A stretch of 64,000 nt of DNA from Chrysaora quinquecirrha (Eukaryota; Cnidaria; Scyphozoa; Semaeostomeae; Pelagiidae). This document shows, in pieces, positions 1 through 10,612 of this stretch (the first letter of the stretch is position 1; each line of letters begins with the position of its first letter). The notes under the pieces are model-generated. The model made no database searches, was not told the origin of the DNA, and saw only the letters and a list, made by a program, of their open reading frames with translations. The DNA lies in assembly GCA_014526335.1 (NCBI GenBank), contig JACTAT010000027.1, positions 3,399,231 through 3,463,230 of the forward strand. Reading direction: 5' to 3'. The position numbers and the translations under genes were made by a program.

Positions 1-191
1 TGCTTTGACTCCATGCCTCATGAAAACCTCATTCATGTAATACTTGGAGCTTGGTTAGGAAATTTGCTGCAGTCACTTCGGATGCTGTGCAGTGTATGGG
101 CTCGATGCTGTGAATCTGAAGCTAAGAGAGTTTGCTGCAGATTTAAAGAAGAACAACATGGATGGTATGCCAGTGTATTGGGTAGCAGCAA
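1..191 (+). CDS. Partial exon of an unrecognised gene
   Basis: Frame 1 is open from the window edge (C F D S M P H E N L I H ...) to a donor AA|GTGAGT at 192, leaving in phase 2. The frame meets a stop just past the donor and the other two frames close early, so this frame and exit phase are the natural ones. Phase 2 matches the entry phase of the 105-bp exons downstream. The peptide is rich in Cys, Leu and Trp; I recognise no domain. The start lies outside the window. It could also be part of a decayed gene. Confidence 0.35.
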
Positions 192-237
192 GTGAGTTAA
201 TAGTAAAATTCCTTTTTTAGCAATTTGATTACTACAG

Positions 238-270
238 TGGTAAGAGGTTAAGTAAACTGAAGTGGGAGGG
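238..270 (+). pseudogene. Truncated copy A of the 105-bp tandem exon
   Basis: The segment from 221 matches the start of the exons at 949 and 1164 (acceptor region, then SGKRLSKLKWE) but stops at about 270, where an unrelated tandem duplication begins. The intron from the previous exon would be only about 46 nt, which also suggests a broken copy. Confidence 0.4.
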
Positions 271-632
271 TCCAGAATCAAGTGGATGCCCACGATCCCG
301 TGGAGGGTATGATTTACAAAGCATTGATAGTCTTGCACATTCATACGATGATTATGATTTCTCCATAATTATTATCGAACCTTTTGTAACTCATTCTTAT
401 TAAATCATATCTTATGTTCACTTATATTTCGTATTTATATTCTTTCTCAGCCCCGAGGGTCCAGAATCAAGTGGATGCCCACGATCCCGTGGCAGGTATG
501 ATTTACAAAGCATTGATAGTCTTGCACATTCATAATTTCTCCATAATTATTATTGAAACCTTTTGTAATTCATTCTTAGTAAATCATATCTTATGTTCAC
601 TTATCTTTCGTATTTATATTCTTTCTCTCATA
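268..632. repeat. Tandem duplication of a ~189-bp segment
   Basis: A unit beginning gggtccagaatcaagtgg occurs at 268 and again at 457, with the same following sequence down to about 455 and 632, apart from small indels. It interrupts exon copy A; the second half of a related exon reappears at about 765. Just after it (about 630-675) is a short stretch of the same word type as the 24-bp array at 1595 (HNQDATNATNAND read on the plus strand). Confidence 0.75.
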
Positions 633-764
633 ATCAAGACGCTACAAATGCTACAAATGCTAATGATTAAGACAAATATTTAGCTAAAAGGGTTAGAATC
701 GATAGACTGAAATTCGAAATGAGAGTAGACCTATCGGAATGGTTGTGCTTTAGCTAAATCTTAA

Positions 765-839
765 TGAAGTCAAGAACTATAGAATAGAGATTCCTTTCTA
801 TCTGGCTGATTGGAGACGGACAAAGTTAAAAACTTTGAA
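765..839 (+). pseudogene. Degenerate copy B of the tandem exon (3' half)
   Basis: The stretch reads KNYRIEIPFYLADWRRTKLK and ends at the same donor context (TTTGAA|GTAAGT) as the copies at 949 and 1164, including the same following intron sequence. Its 5' half is not alignable by eye. It is a diverged duplicate, possibly no longer used. Confidence 0.45.
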
Positions 840-948
840 GTAAGTTAATTTTTACATCTACATCTACTGGCTTACTATTAGCTATTGTGTCTTTTTTACT
901 TTTATTAAATCACAGTGAAATTCCGTTTTAGCAATTTGATTACTACAG

Positions 949-1053
949 TGGTAAAAGGTTGAGTAAACTGAAGTGGGAAGTCGCAAGAAATTACGGGATT
1001 GAACAGCCATTTTACCTGGCAGATTGGAGAGGAACAAAATTAACAACTTTGAA
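949..1053 (+). CDS. 105-bp tandem exon, copy C
   Basis: The acceptor is ...ATTACTACAG|T and the donor TTTGAA|GTAAGT. The exon is 105 bp, phase 2 in and out, reading GKRLSKLKWEVARNYGIEQP then FYLADWRGTKLTTL. An alternative acceptor at 931 would give a 122-bp exon that puts the next copy out of frame. The next copy (1164) encodes almost the same peptide with mostly third-position changes, which suggests selection on the protein. No domain was recognised. Confidence 0.55.
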
Positions 1054-1163
1054 GTAAGTTAATTTTTACATCTACATCAACTGGCTTACTATTAGCTATT
1101 ACGTCTTTTTTACTTTGATTAAATCATAGTGAAATTCCTTTTTTAGCAATTTGATTACTACAG

Positions 1164-1268
1164 CGGAAAATGTTTAAGAAAGCTCAAGTGGGAGGTAGTA
1201 AGGAATTATGGGATAGAACAGCCCTTCTACCTGGCAGATTGGCGAGGTACAAAATTAACAACTTTGAA
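1164..1268 (+). CDS. 105-bp tandem exon, copy D
   Basis: This repeats copy C with the same splice contexts and phase. It reads GKCLRKLKWEVVRNYGIEQP followed by FYLADWRGTKLTTL. At least ten codons differ from copy C only at the third position (for example LKWEV uses ctg/ctc, gaa/gag and gtc/gta). The following intron is nearly identical to that after copy C, so the exon was duplicated with its intron. Confidence 0.55.
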
Positions 1269-1357
1269 GTAAGTTAATTTTTACATCTACATCAACTGGC
1301 TTACTATTAGCTATTACGTCTTTTTTTATTTTAATTAAATCATAGTGAAATTGACAG

Positions 1358-1439
1358 ATGCACAAAACATTGTAGACAAATAGCATATGAAGTATCAACT
1401 CTTAATAAGTATGCTTGTGAAAAAGTGAAACAAATTTAA
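1358..1439 (+). CDS. Probable terminal exon of the tandem-exon gene
   Basis: After acceptor TTGACAG at 1357 the phase-2 frame continues as K then CTKHCRQIAYEVSTLNKYAC, ending EKVKQI and a TAA stop. The phase agrees with the donor of copy D. It is Cys- and Lys-rich and unrecognised. The call rests on phase agreement and an open frame only. Confidence 0.4.
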
Positions 1440-1594
1440 GACAGTATTTTGAATGTTACTCAATGCATCAAAGTTTAAAACAGACTAAGTTATTCCATTC
1501 AGATTTAGAATCGCGAGAATCGGACTCTTATTCTGATACAAAACGGGATTCAATTTGGACAGCAAAATGAATGAGTGGGCGAATGTTATAAGGT

Positions 1595-3985
1595 ATGAAT
1601 GCCAATTATCAAGACATTGAGAATGCCAATCATTAAGATGCTAAGAATGCAAATCATGAAGATGCTACGAATGGCAAAGACTCTAGGGATGCCCATTAAC
1701 AAGACACCACAAATGCCAATTATCAAAACACCACGAATGCCAAAAGTCAAGATGCCAGGAATGCCAATAATCAAGTCTCTACAAATGCCAATCACTACAA
1801 TGCTATGAATGCCCATTAATAAGACACTGCAAATGCCAATTATCAAGACACCACAAATGCCAAAAGTCAAGATGCTATGAATGCCAATAATCAAGACTCT
1901 ACGAATGCCCATTAATAAGACACTGCAAATGCCAATCATCAAGACACCACGAATGCCAAAAGTCAAGATGCTATGAATGCCAATAATCAAGACTCTACGA
2001 ATGCCCATTTATAAGACACTGCAAATGCCAATTATCAAGACACCACAAATGCCAAAAGTCAAGATGCTACGAATACTAATAATCAAGACTCTACGAATGC
2101 CAATAATCAAGACTCTACGAATGCCCATTAATAAGACACTGCAAATACCAATTTTCAAGACACCACAAATGCCAAAAGTCAAGATGCTACGAATGCCAAC
2201 AATCAAGACTCTACGAATGCCAATAATCAAGACTCGACAAATGCCCATTAATAAGACACCAGAAATGCCAATTATCAAGACACCACAAATGCCAAAAGTC
2301 AAGATGCTACGAATGCCAATAATCAAGACTCTACGAATGCCAATAATCAAGACTCTACAAATGCCTATTAATAAGACACTGCAAATGCCAATTATCATGA
2401 CACCACGAATGCCAAAATTCAAGATGCTACAAATGCCAATAATCAAGACTCTACGAATGCCCATTAATAAGACACTGCAATTGCCAATTATCAAGACACC
2501 ACGAATGCCAAAAGTCAAGATGCCAGGAATGCCAATAATGAAGACTCTACAAATGCCAATCACTACAATGCTATGAATGCCGATTAATAAGACACTGCAA
2601 ATGCCCATTAATAAGACACTGCAAATTCCAATTATCAAGACACCACAAATTCCAAAAGTCAAGATGCTACGAATGCCAATCACTACAATGCTATGAATGC
2701 CCTGTATTAAGACAATACAAATGCCAATTATCAAGACACTACGAATGCAAAAAATCATGATGCTTCGAATGCCAATTACCACGATGCAATGAATGCCCAT
2801 TATTAAGACACTACAAATTCCAATAATCAAGACACTATAAATGCCAACAAACAAGACACTACGAATGCAAAAAATCATGATGCTTCGAATGCCAATTACC
2901 ACGATGCTATGAATGCCCATTATTAAGACACTACAAATTCCAATAATCAAGACACTATAAATGCCAACAAACAAGACACTACGAATGCAAAAATCATGAT
3001 GCTTCGAATGCCAATTACCACCATGCTATGAATGCCCATTATTGAGACACTACAAATTCCAATAATCAAGACACTATAAATGACAACAAACAAGACACTA
3101 CGAATGCAAAAAATCATGATGCTTCGAATGCCAATTACCACGATGTTATGAATACCAATTATTAAGACACTATGAATGCAAAAAATCATGATGCTTCGAA
3201 TGCCAATTACCACGATGCTATGAATGCCAATTATTAAGACACTACGAATGCAAAAAATCATGATGCTTCGAATGCCAATCATTAGGATGCTACAAATGCC
3301 AATTATCACGACACTATAAATGCCAACAAACAAGACACTACGAATACAAAAAATCATGATGCTTTGAATGCCAATTATTACGATGCTATGAATGCCAATT
3401 ATCAAGACACTACGAATACAAAAAATCATGATGCTTCGAATGCCAATTACTATGATGCTATGAATGCCCATTATTAAGACACTACAAATTCCCATAATCA
3501 AGACACTATAAATGCCAACAAACAAGACACTACGAATGCAAAAAATCATGATGCTATGAATGCCCATTATTAAGACACTACAAATTCCAATAATCAAGAC
3601 ACTATAAATGCCAACAACATGACACTACGAATACAAAAAATCATGATGCTTCGAATGCCAATTATTACGATGCTATGAATGCCAATTATCAAGACACTAC
3701 AAATGCAAAAAATCATGATGCTTCGAATGCCAATTACTATGATGCTATGAATGCCAATTATCAAGACACTACAAATGCCAATCACTACAATGCTATGAAT
3801 GCCAATTATCAACACACTACGAATACAAAAAATCATGATGCTTCGAATGCCAATTACTATGATGCTATGAATGCCCATTATTAAGACACTACAAATGCAA
3901 AAATCATGATGCTTCGAATGCCAATCATTAGGATGCTATTAATGCCAATTATCAAGATACCAGGAATGTCAATAATAAAGACGCT
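1595..3985. repeat. 24-bp minisatellite array, about 100 units
   Basis: Units look like aatgccaattatcaagacac plus four bases, period 24. In the first half units group into ~120-bp higher-order repeats (five units; lines near 2041, 2161, 2281 and 2401 restart alike); in the second half another 120-bp higher-order unit appears (2761, 2881). Because 24 is divisible by 3, long open frames arise on both strands, for example a plus frame NANYQDTT and minus frames of the type IGIRSVLI. The NANYQDTT frame is cut repeatedly by CATTAA. Confidence 0.93.
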
Positions 3986-4027
3986 ACAAATATCAATGTG
4001 AAGAGTTTGTTCTAGGCAAGAAGGAAG

Positions 4028-4144
4028 ATGCATTATCTTATGGATACAGAAGCAAAAGGAAAATTCTTGGTAATCAACAATGAAGAATTTGATAGGTGGA
4101 ATTTACCTAAAATTGGCGAAAAACCAACACTCAAGTTTTTGTAA
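4028..4144 (+). CDS. Short coding remnant after the 24-bp array
   Basis: The frame that reads NANYQDTT in the array continues past its end (DATNINVKSLF), meets one TAG, then reads MHYLMDTEAKGKFLVI followed by NNEEFDRWNLPKIGEKPTL and a TAA stop. The EFDRW...TLK portion faintly resembles the ends of the 105-bp exons. It may be the tail of a gene whose repeat region has decayed, or chance. No splice sites were assigned. Confidence 0.3.
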   Translation: MHYLMDTEAKGKFLVINNEEFDRWNLPKIGEKPTLKFL

Positions 4145-4453
4145 ATATTTCTAGCAATACGTCAGAATATGACCCACCACCACATGGAAAACTCACCTAA
4201 CAGTGGCCGAAAAAAATTAAGTTTTCAGTGTGTGCATCAAAATGCGTTCAAATTGCCACCCCTCCCACCCCCAAAGGCACAAGTTACAATAAAGCCTTTT
4301 TCATGCTTTCGGTTATGTTGTTTCTATTTTGGACACTGGAACTTGGATCACAGTGAGAAGGGAACCTTCCCTAAATCATTGTAAGCAATCAAATAAAGAG
4401 GTTCAAAATAGGTTCCAATCTTGATAGCTTTTTGTGTTATAGCACAAATATAT

Positions 4454-4612
4454 ATGTCTTATGTTGTAACAAAACGTCTTAGAAGATATCAAAATATGGC
4501 AAGTCTACAAAAATTAGTCAAAAACATTCAAAAAGCAACCGGAAATCAGGGATACGAAGGACTTTCAAAAACTGTCTCTCAAGATTCATACATTGAGCTT
4601 ATAACGGGCTAA
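4454..4612 (+). other. Unidentified short ORF and coding-like remnant
   Basis: An open frame of 52 codons begins MSYVVTKRLRRYQNMASLQK and ends YIELITG before a stop. About 100 bp further (4700-4790) a frame reads GKYIAKRWAKN..FYLADL, sharing FYLAD with the 105-bp exons. These may be diverged relatives of the gene at 1-1439. No family was recognised. Confidence 0.25.
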
Positions 4613-4889
4613 ACAGCCCATAAGAAGCTATTTTGAGCAATAAAGCTATTCTATGTGTGACTATAGGGATTAATGCAATATGAAAATCATGAAAATAATA
4701 GTTCTTTGGAAAATATATTGCCAAAAGATGGGCTAAAAATTGGGTCCTTTTCTACCTAGCTGATCTCAGTAGTACGTATCATTTTAGACCTAAAAGGCTA
4801 CAACTGGTTGCCGAATTCGATGAAGTTGGATAATTTGTACTTAAGGATATATAATTTTTAAGACATTGCAGGACCTACATTAATAAGTT

Positions 4890-6150
4890 TCAAGTGAAAT
4901 TGCCTTTAATGAGTATTCTCTACTTCATCTTTAGAATTCCTTCACTTGGCTGCGAAATAGTACTTCATCAGGATGTGATGCCTTATTCAAGTAGTTGCTG
5001 CCTCTACATTACCGTCGTTCGCTCAAATGCCGAATCTTCTGCAAATTTTTCAACGAGAAGTGCACGAGTTTATCCGAGTTTATTTATGTATCAGCTGGTG
5101 AGTTTGTCAAGTTTCTTCTCTTATGTGTTGCATAAAATTTTCGTTGAGAAATTTCGAACACTCTGCCAAGTTTTCTGTAATTTATTATGTAGTTTTTCCA
5201 TTATATTTTTAACCTCTTTTCGTTACATTTGTCAATCATGATTTTCGTGATTTTGGTGAGTTTTTAGTTTTTTTTCCGAGTTTTTTGTGATGCATGTTGA
5301 CAGCAGTTTCTTAGATAAACTCACCAGAAACAAGCTTTAGAAATGTTTTTCCATGTTCTATAAGTTTCTTTTGGCTGATTTGGTTGAACCTCATTCATCT
5401 ACACAGTTTTTGCTGTGATAACTAAATGTAGACCTACAGCCCACAGCCTTTGGCATTTAGAGAATTATCAGCCTTCGGTCTTCTCCTAACCATTCAATAA
5501 ATTGTTTTGAAAAGACCTACTCCGGCTTTATGGGAGCTTTATAGTTCATTTTCAAGACTTGCCATTCAGACTTTATGACTGGGATTTAACACCCCAAGGA
5601 AAATTCTATTGACATCCATTCAGCGATAAGGACATTCTGGACCAATAGATATCAGGGTCCATTCGAAGTACTACTCAGCAAAAATGGTCACTACTCTGTT
5701 CACTGCACTATAGCTCAAGAATGTTTTTGCCTTCCTTGTCATGAATTCCCATCAACTCTTGTACATCATTTGTTTTATGGTTTTAGCCGGTAGCTAAAAG
5801 TTCATCATTATTGTGTTTGCTATTACAAAACAAATTAGACTAAAAACACTAAATTATAATACCTATACGCAAGCATAAGGCAAAATTCTAATCAAATGGA
5901 GCACAGGCTAACTCCAATAACGCAACGATATAAGAACAACAAATCTCCCGTGTCTAACCTGTTGTACACAATAGCAAAAATGTTAAACTAGCCTACCTAC
6001 CTTTCATCTTCTAGAATGGAATACACACTTTTCTTTGGTACCCAAGTTTCCACATGATGTATCCTGGAAAAGCGAATTAAAAGTTGAGAGACAGTACAGA
6101 AAGGTAAATAATTGCATTAAATAATAGAAACAGCTTGGCTGGAAGGACAT
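4890..6150. other. Intergenic stretch with nothing recognised
   Basis: AT-rich sequence. An open frame of 115 codons near 4894-5241 (plus) is hydrophobic, with no recognisable motif or splice context, so I do not call a gene. Confidence 0.5.
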
Positions 6151-6159
6151 CGAGTTTAG

Positions 6160-6330
6160 ATTGGCTACCTCATTGCACTATTTACTGTTAAGTGCAATGG
6201 AGTAGTCAACTGGCTTGTTGTTCAGAAGGTCACTGGTTCGAATCCCAGTCAAGGCAGTTATAATAATTGTGGTAGCCAACTTATAATGAATATACATCAT
6301 GTGTCAAGATATGTCCAGGGCACTAACTGT
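6160..6330 (+). mobile_element. tRNA-like SINE, putative
   Basis: A B-box-like ggttcgaatcc lies at about 6235-6245 with flanking bases that can pair as a T arm (ACTGG/CCAGT, 8-nt loop). A degenerate A-box-like region lies about 45 bp upstream. The sequence runs into a long (AACT)n tract, as simple-repeat tails of SINEs often do. The arm is not canonical, so a functional tRNA is unlikely. Confidence 0.45.
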
Positions 6331-6957
6331 AAATAACTAAGTTAACTAACTATCTAACTAACTAACAAACTTACAAATACAAACTAACTAACAAACTAAC
6401 TAATTAACTAACTAACTAACCTACTTACTAGCTAATAAATAACTAACCAACTAGCCAACTAATTAACTAATTAACTAACTTAGTCACTAACGAACTAACT
6501 AATTAACTAAGTAATTAACTAACTAGCTAACTTTCTAACTAAATAACTATCTAACTAACTAACTAACCAACCAACTGACTAACTAACTAACAAAGTAACT
6601 AACTAACTAAGTAACTACCTAACTAAGTAACTAACTAACAAACTAACTAATTAACTAACTAATTGACTAACTAAGTAATTAACTAACTAATTAACTTAAT
6701 AACTGTCTAACTTACATAACTATCTAACTAACTAACCAACTGGCTAACTAATTAACTAACTAACTAGCCAACTAAACAACTATCTAACAAACTAATTAAC
6801 TAACTAAATAACTAACCAACTAACTATCTAATTAACAAACAAACTAGCCAGCTAACTAACTAACCAACTAACTAATTAATTAACTAACTAATTAACTAAC
6901 TAACTAATTAACTAACTAATTAACTAACTAACTAATTAAATAGCTAAATAACTAACA
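6331..6957. repeat. (AACT)n microsatellite, imperfect
   Basis: Over 600 bp of aacta/ctaa words with point changes (aatt, agct, acca variants). It directly follows the SINE-like sequence. Confidence 0.95.
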
Positions 6958-6999
6958 ATTATGATAATTATTTATTTTAAAATTATGATAATTATAATA

Positions 7000-7640
7000 G
7001 TAAAAATAATGATAATAGTAATAACAAACTTAGAACTTGAAAGAGCAAAACCATGTTTGGGTTTCCGCATTTTCGACCATTTTGTGGGGGTCAAAAATGG
7101 ATAATTGGGTCTCAGAACAAAAAATATTTGCCCAATGTTTATGAGGTGCCAAAAACTTGTTTTATTGTCGGGACCAATAGGAATATTTTACTTAAGGCCG
7201 TTTTTTTAACTCTTTAGCTGCCCAATTGTTGATTTGGGATAGACTAGGCCGTATGGAACTGAGATTGGCTTCCTGCGGCTTCACTAAAATCAATGCTGCA
7301 CAAGAGTACCTAAGCCAGAAAGTAACTAAACTATATATATTTATAATCCTCGATTCAAGAGCGATAAAATGATGTAATCTGCATCAATACACAATTGATA
7401 GGGTTCACTTAAAAAGAAATGTTTTACTTAGTGGTCTGGTGGGCGTGGGCCCACCCGCGGCCTATCTAGTCTAGCCATCGTCTTTGCCTTCCTGTTATCC
7501 AAGATATTTTTCCATAAATGAATTCTTTGTCCTCTAAGTCAGCAAAAAAGCTTTTAGATGAATAAAATATTCTTCTGCTAGCGTTTTCTTATCATATCGA
7601 CACATAAACCCGATGAGTTTCTCTTCGACAAAAATTTTTG
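7000..7640. other. Intergenic stretch with nothing recognised
   Basis: Unique-looking AT-rich sequence between the microsatellite and the LINE 3' end. A GC-richer patch (gggcgtgggcccacccgcgg, near 7440) has no assignable function. Confidence 0.4.
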
Positions 7641-7925
7641 AAAAATGGCGGCCATTTTGATGCTTTTTCGAAAATTCACAACTCCACATGGCACGTTTCT
7701 CTGTAGTGCTTCAAATAAGTTTCTTGAAAACTTTTTTTTTATATATATAAGACACTATATCATTAGATACATGGTCAAAAAGTTAATAAAAAAAGATACA
7801 AAATGTAAAAGGTACAACAAGTTAAAAAAAGGAAATTAAACTAAAGTAAGCAGTTCAATTAACCAATAATTGATAGATATAAAGCAAAACTATTGTTATT
7901 ATAGGGAGAGTTTATTAGTAAAGAT

Positions 7926-8439
7926 TTACTTATCTAAAGTTGTTCGTTTAATGTTAATATTATACAGAAAGGCACTGAAATTTTCTAGAAAGGCTTCATT
8001 TTCATTTGTCATTAAATATATAAACTGTTGATCTTTAGAAGGGATATTTGTAAAGTTTGGACAAAGACTATAAATTTGGTTTGAGAAATTTTCTCTTTCG
8101 AAACTGTACTCATTACAAACTGAGATAAAGTGTATTTCATCTTCTACAAAATTTTTGCAATATTTGCAGAATCTCTCTTGTCTATCAACAGGCGGTTTAC
8201 AGTGCCTACCTTTTTCAATCGCGAGGCAATGATCACTTAATCTAAGTTTGGATAGTATTCTTCTATGTCTTCTAGTCCGGATAAGGTCTAGATATTTTTC
8301 ATAAGCTATTTGATTCTTATAGGATTTGTACGTCAAAGCTTTAGAGCAGTTATATGTTCTCCAGGAAATGTTGTAGTTCGTTTCTAATGCTTTTCTTGTG
8401 GGAGTCTTAGAAAGAGAGGTTAGCATTGAATCAGTCAAT
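7926..8439 (-). pseudogene. LINE ORF2 C-terminus with CxxC-type zinc-binding region
   Basis: The frame reads LSKTPTRKALETNYNISWRT, later LSKLRLSDHCLAIEKGRH and RFCKYCKNFVEDEIHFISVC, then a stop at 7926-7928. The pattern KLRxSxHxLxIExGRH..CxxC...VEDExHF...C is typical of the region after reverse transcriptase in many animal LINEs. It is only the tail of the ORF. Upstream it continues at 9107 once the PLE insertion is removed. Confidence 0.8.
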
Positions 8440-8524
8440 AATATAAAGGTGTAGCGTGTGGTACTTAAGAATGAATAGAACAGCACAATTTTTAAAAAAG
8501 ATTCAGTACCATGAAGAGAGAGAC

Positions 8525-8566
8525 AATTTTACGACGTTTCGGGCATTACCCTTTTTCAAGTAACGG
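8525..8566 (-). ncRNA. Possible degenerate hammerhead ribozyme of the PLE end
   Basis: On the minus strand GGGTAATGCCC (a short stem-loop) is followed by GAAACGTC, matching stem II plus the GAAA core of hammerhead motifs known from PLEs. The expected CUGANGA part before the stem is altered here (TTGAAAAA), so activity is doubtful. The copy at 15557 has TTGATAAA, closer to the core. Confidence 0.3.
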
Positions 8567-8630
8567 TTAAATTTAAAATAGCAAATATATGTAATTTGAG
8601 AAAAAATTGAAAACGAGGCAAAATAAAGAT

Positions 8631-9091
8631 TTACAGGAAAAATAAATAAACAAATACTGTGCGTGGATCTATAAAAAACGAGAACTGTTTATTAAGTCCC
8701 TGAGGATTTAGTGTACCTAGTTTATGAATTATTTTCTTCTCTAAAGTTTTCCTTGCTCTAGAATCTGATGGTGCATGTGTAAGGGCTTGAACTTTCATGT
8801 CGTTGATGGAGTGGTTTAGGAGTTGAAGTGTTTGGAGATGTTGATGTCGGCGTCGTCTAGGTGATTCTGTTGGAGGTATATCTTATTTTTACATTTCTGA
8901 GATGTTCACCAAAGCGGTTATTCAACTGACGGGATGTTTCACCAATGTAGAGGATGTTGCATTTTGAACAGCGAATACAATAGATAAGACAGGAAGAGGA
9001 ACAGATAAAGTGTTGTCGAACAGTGAAATTAGAGGAACCAGAAGAGGACTTGATGGATTTGTTGTTGTCGATGTGGGAGCAGGTGTTACTT
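8631..9091 (-). pseudogene. PLE GIY-YIG endonuclease domain, C-terminal
   Basis: The minus frame reads CLIYCIRCSKCNILYIGETS, then RQLNNRFGEHLRNVK; after a frameshift near 8840-8860 it continues NDMKVQALTHAPSDSRARKT and KKIIHKLGTLNPQGLNKQFS to a stop at 8631-8633. The CxxC before ILYIGET and the R..NR..EH pattern are typical of GIY-YIG domains at the C-terminus of Penelope-type polyproteins, where the domain nicks the target DNA. The frameshift and truncation make it inactive. Confidence 0.82.
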
Positions 9092-9106
9092 ATTGAATCA
9101 GTCAAT

Positions 9107-9351
9107 CCGTTAGTTTTTAGTTCATCTGTTAGTTCGTTAATGAAAGATATGATTGTTTTTCGATTTGTAATAGATCTTTCATATTCAAGAGCTTGTGTGA
9201 CAAGTGAATCAGGCTCAGAGTAAAATAAGATATGCTTTATGAAATTATTGGTCCTACAACTTACTGAGATGTTTAAAGGGAAGCGGCCTAGATCCCCTCT
9301 TACAAGGGCATTAGTTGTCGATCTGTTTACTCCAAGTATGACTGACGCTGT
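9107..9351 (-). pseudogene. LINE ORF2 segment upstream of the PLE insertion
   Basis: On the minus strand the frame reads ILGVNRSTTNALVRGDLGRF, PLNISVSCRTNNFIKHIL and on to ELKTNGLTDS, where the PLE begins. LGVxRSTxNxAVRGxLGRxPL is a recurrent motif of LINE proteins near the C-terminus. The 5' side contains a ~30-bp local duplication (gtttactccaa..gactgacgc, twice) and then ends. Confidence 0.7.
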
Positions 9352-9392
9352 ATCTGTTTACTCCAACTTGACTGACGCCTTGCAATGATAAG

Positions 9393-9401
9393 ACTGACCT
9401 C
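9393..9401. repeat. 9-bp target-site duplication, left copy
   Basis: ACTGACCTC is repeated directly at 13900-13908 and brackets the inverted-repeat element. A 9-bp duplication is typical of Mutator-like transposition. Confidence 0.75.
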
Positions 9402-9847
9402 TAGACTTACCCTAAGTCTAAATCTTTCCTTATCCGAACACAGTCATGCCAGACATATCATGGCCCTGCGGAGGAGACAAAGAGAAAAGTGAACGGAGAT
9501 TTCGACTTATACTCTTGTGCAGCTCATGAATAATTAATGAGCTTTTTCCTTTGTTTTTCCTGAACAGGCGGACAGATTTCTGTCCGCCGGCATTCTCATT
9601 GATGTTGTACATGGACAATTCAGCGGCATTGAAATAACACAAAGCAAATTAGAGGAGTAATCGTACCATGAAAATTGCAAGGGCGTTTTCTTATTTAAGT
9701 AGATAACATAAACAGAATTAATTAATAAAAGGGCCTTTAGAAAAAACCTTTTGTATAATTTGTCTGAGAAATGTCGATTCCTTTCATTCACTGCTTAAAG
9801 GGCGGATTACACTAGCATCTTCAGGTAAAAGTGGCTATCTCTAAAAT

Positions 9848-10612
9848 CAGGAACAACGGGAACATGAGGAACAAAGTAGGAACATGAGGAACAAGGCGGG
9901 AACAAAGTAGGAACATGAGGAACAAAGTAGGAACATGAGGAACAAGTCAGGAACAGGGCGGGAACATGAGGAACAAAGTAGGAACATGAGGAACAAGGCG
10001 GGAACAAAGTGGGAACATGAGGAACAAGGCGGGAACATGAGGAACAAGGCGGGAACAAAGTGGGAACATGAGGAACAAAGTAGGAACAAAGTGGGAACAT
10101 GAGGAACAAGGTGGGAACATGAGGAACAAGGCGGGAACAAAGTGGGAACATGAGGAACAAGGCGGGAACAAAGTGGGAACATGAGGAACAAGGTGGGAAC
10201 ATGAGGAACAAGGTGGGAACAAAGCGGGAACATGAGGAACAAAGTGGGAACATGAGGAACAAGGCAGGAACAGGGCGGGAACATGAGGAACAAAGTGGGA
10301 ACATGAGGAACAAGGCGGGAACAAGGCAGGAACATGAGGAACAAGGCGGGAACAAAGTGGGAACATGAGGAACAAGGTGGGAACATGAGGAACAAGGTGG
10401 GAACAAAGCGGGAACATGAGGAACAAAGTAGGAACATGAGGAACAAGGCAGGAACAAGGCGGGAACATGAGGAACAAAGTGGGAACATGAGGAACAAGGC
10501 AGGGAACAAAGTGGGAACATGAGGAACAAGGCGGGAACAAAGTGGGAACATGAGGAACAAGGCAGGGAACAAAGCGGAACATGAGGAACAAGGCGGGGAC
10601 ATCAGGAACAAA
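9848..10612. repeat. Left-arm GGAACA minisatellite
   Basis: Irregular mixture of three related words (tgggaacatgaggaacaa, ggcgggaacaaa, gtaggaaca) over about 765 bp. All frames are long and open on the minus strand only because of the periodic sequence. The array is the inverted counterpart of 12535-13392. Confidence 0.93.

Larger units (their letters stand above)
8440..9091 (-). mobile_element. Penelope-like element, 5'-truncated, nested in the LINE
   Basis: It is flanked by the direct repeat attgaatcagtcaat at 8425-8439 and 9092-9106 (15-bp TSD). The inside encodes a GIY-YIG-type endonuclease end on the minus strand. The 3' terminal ~120 bp (8440-8565) recurs as the palindromic insertion at 15471-15680, which defines the element end. 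The reverse-transcriptase part is missing. Confidence 0.85.
7731..9392 (-). mobile_element. 5'-truncated non-LTR retrotransposon (LINE), C-terminal part
   Basis: On the minus strand the sequence encodes the region after the reverse transcriptase of a LINE, then a short 3' UTR and a possible A-tail (T run at 7732-7740 on plus). The coding part is split by a PLE insertion at 8440-9091. Removing the insertion and one TSD copy restores one frame (..GLTDS then MLTSL..). The reverse-transcriptase core is missing, so the copy is dead. It ends near the inverted-repeat element at 9402. Confidence 0.8.

Noticed and set aside
932..1053. 122-bp version of the tandem exon (acceptor TTTTAG at 931)
   Set aside because: 122 is not a multiple of 3, so joining tandem copies would shift the frame to an early stop; the acceptor 17 nt downstream gives 105 bp and keeps phase.
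1586..3884. Long open frames on both strands over the 24-bp array (up to about 320 codons)
   Set aside because: The unit length is a multiple of 3, so any stop-free unit frame stays open. The peptides are pure repeats with no start context or splice sites.
6190..6260. A functional tRNA gene at the B-box match
   Set aside because: The T arm needs an 8-nt loop, the A box is poor, and there is no acceptor stem; a tRNA-derived SINE fits better.
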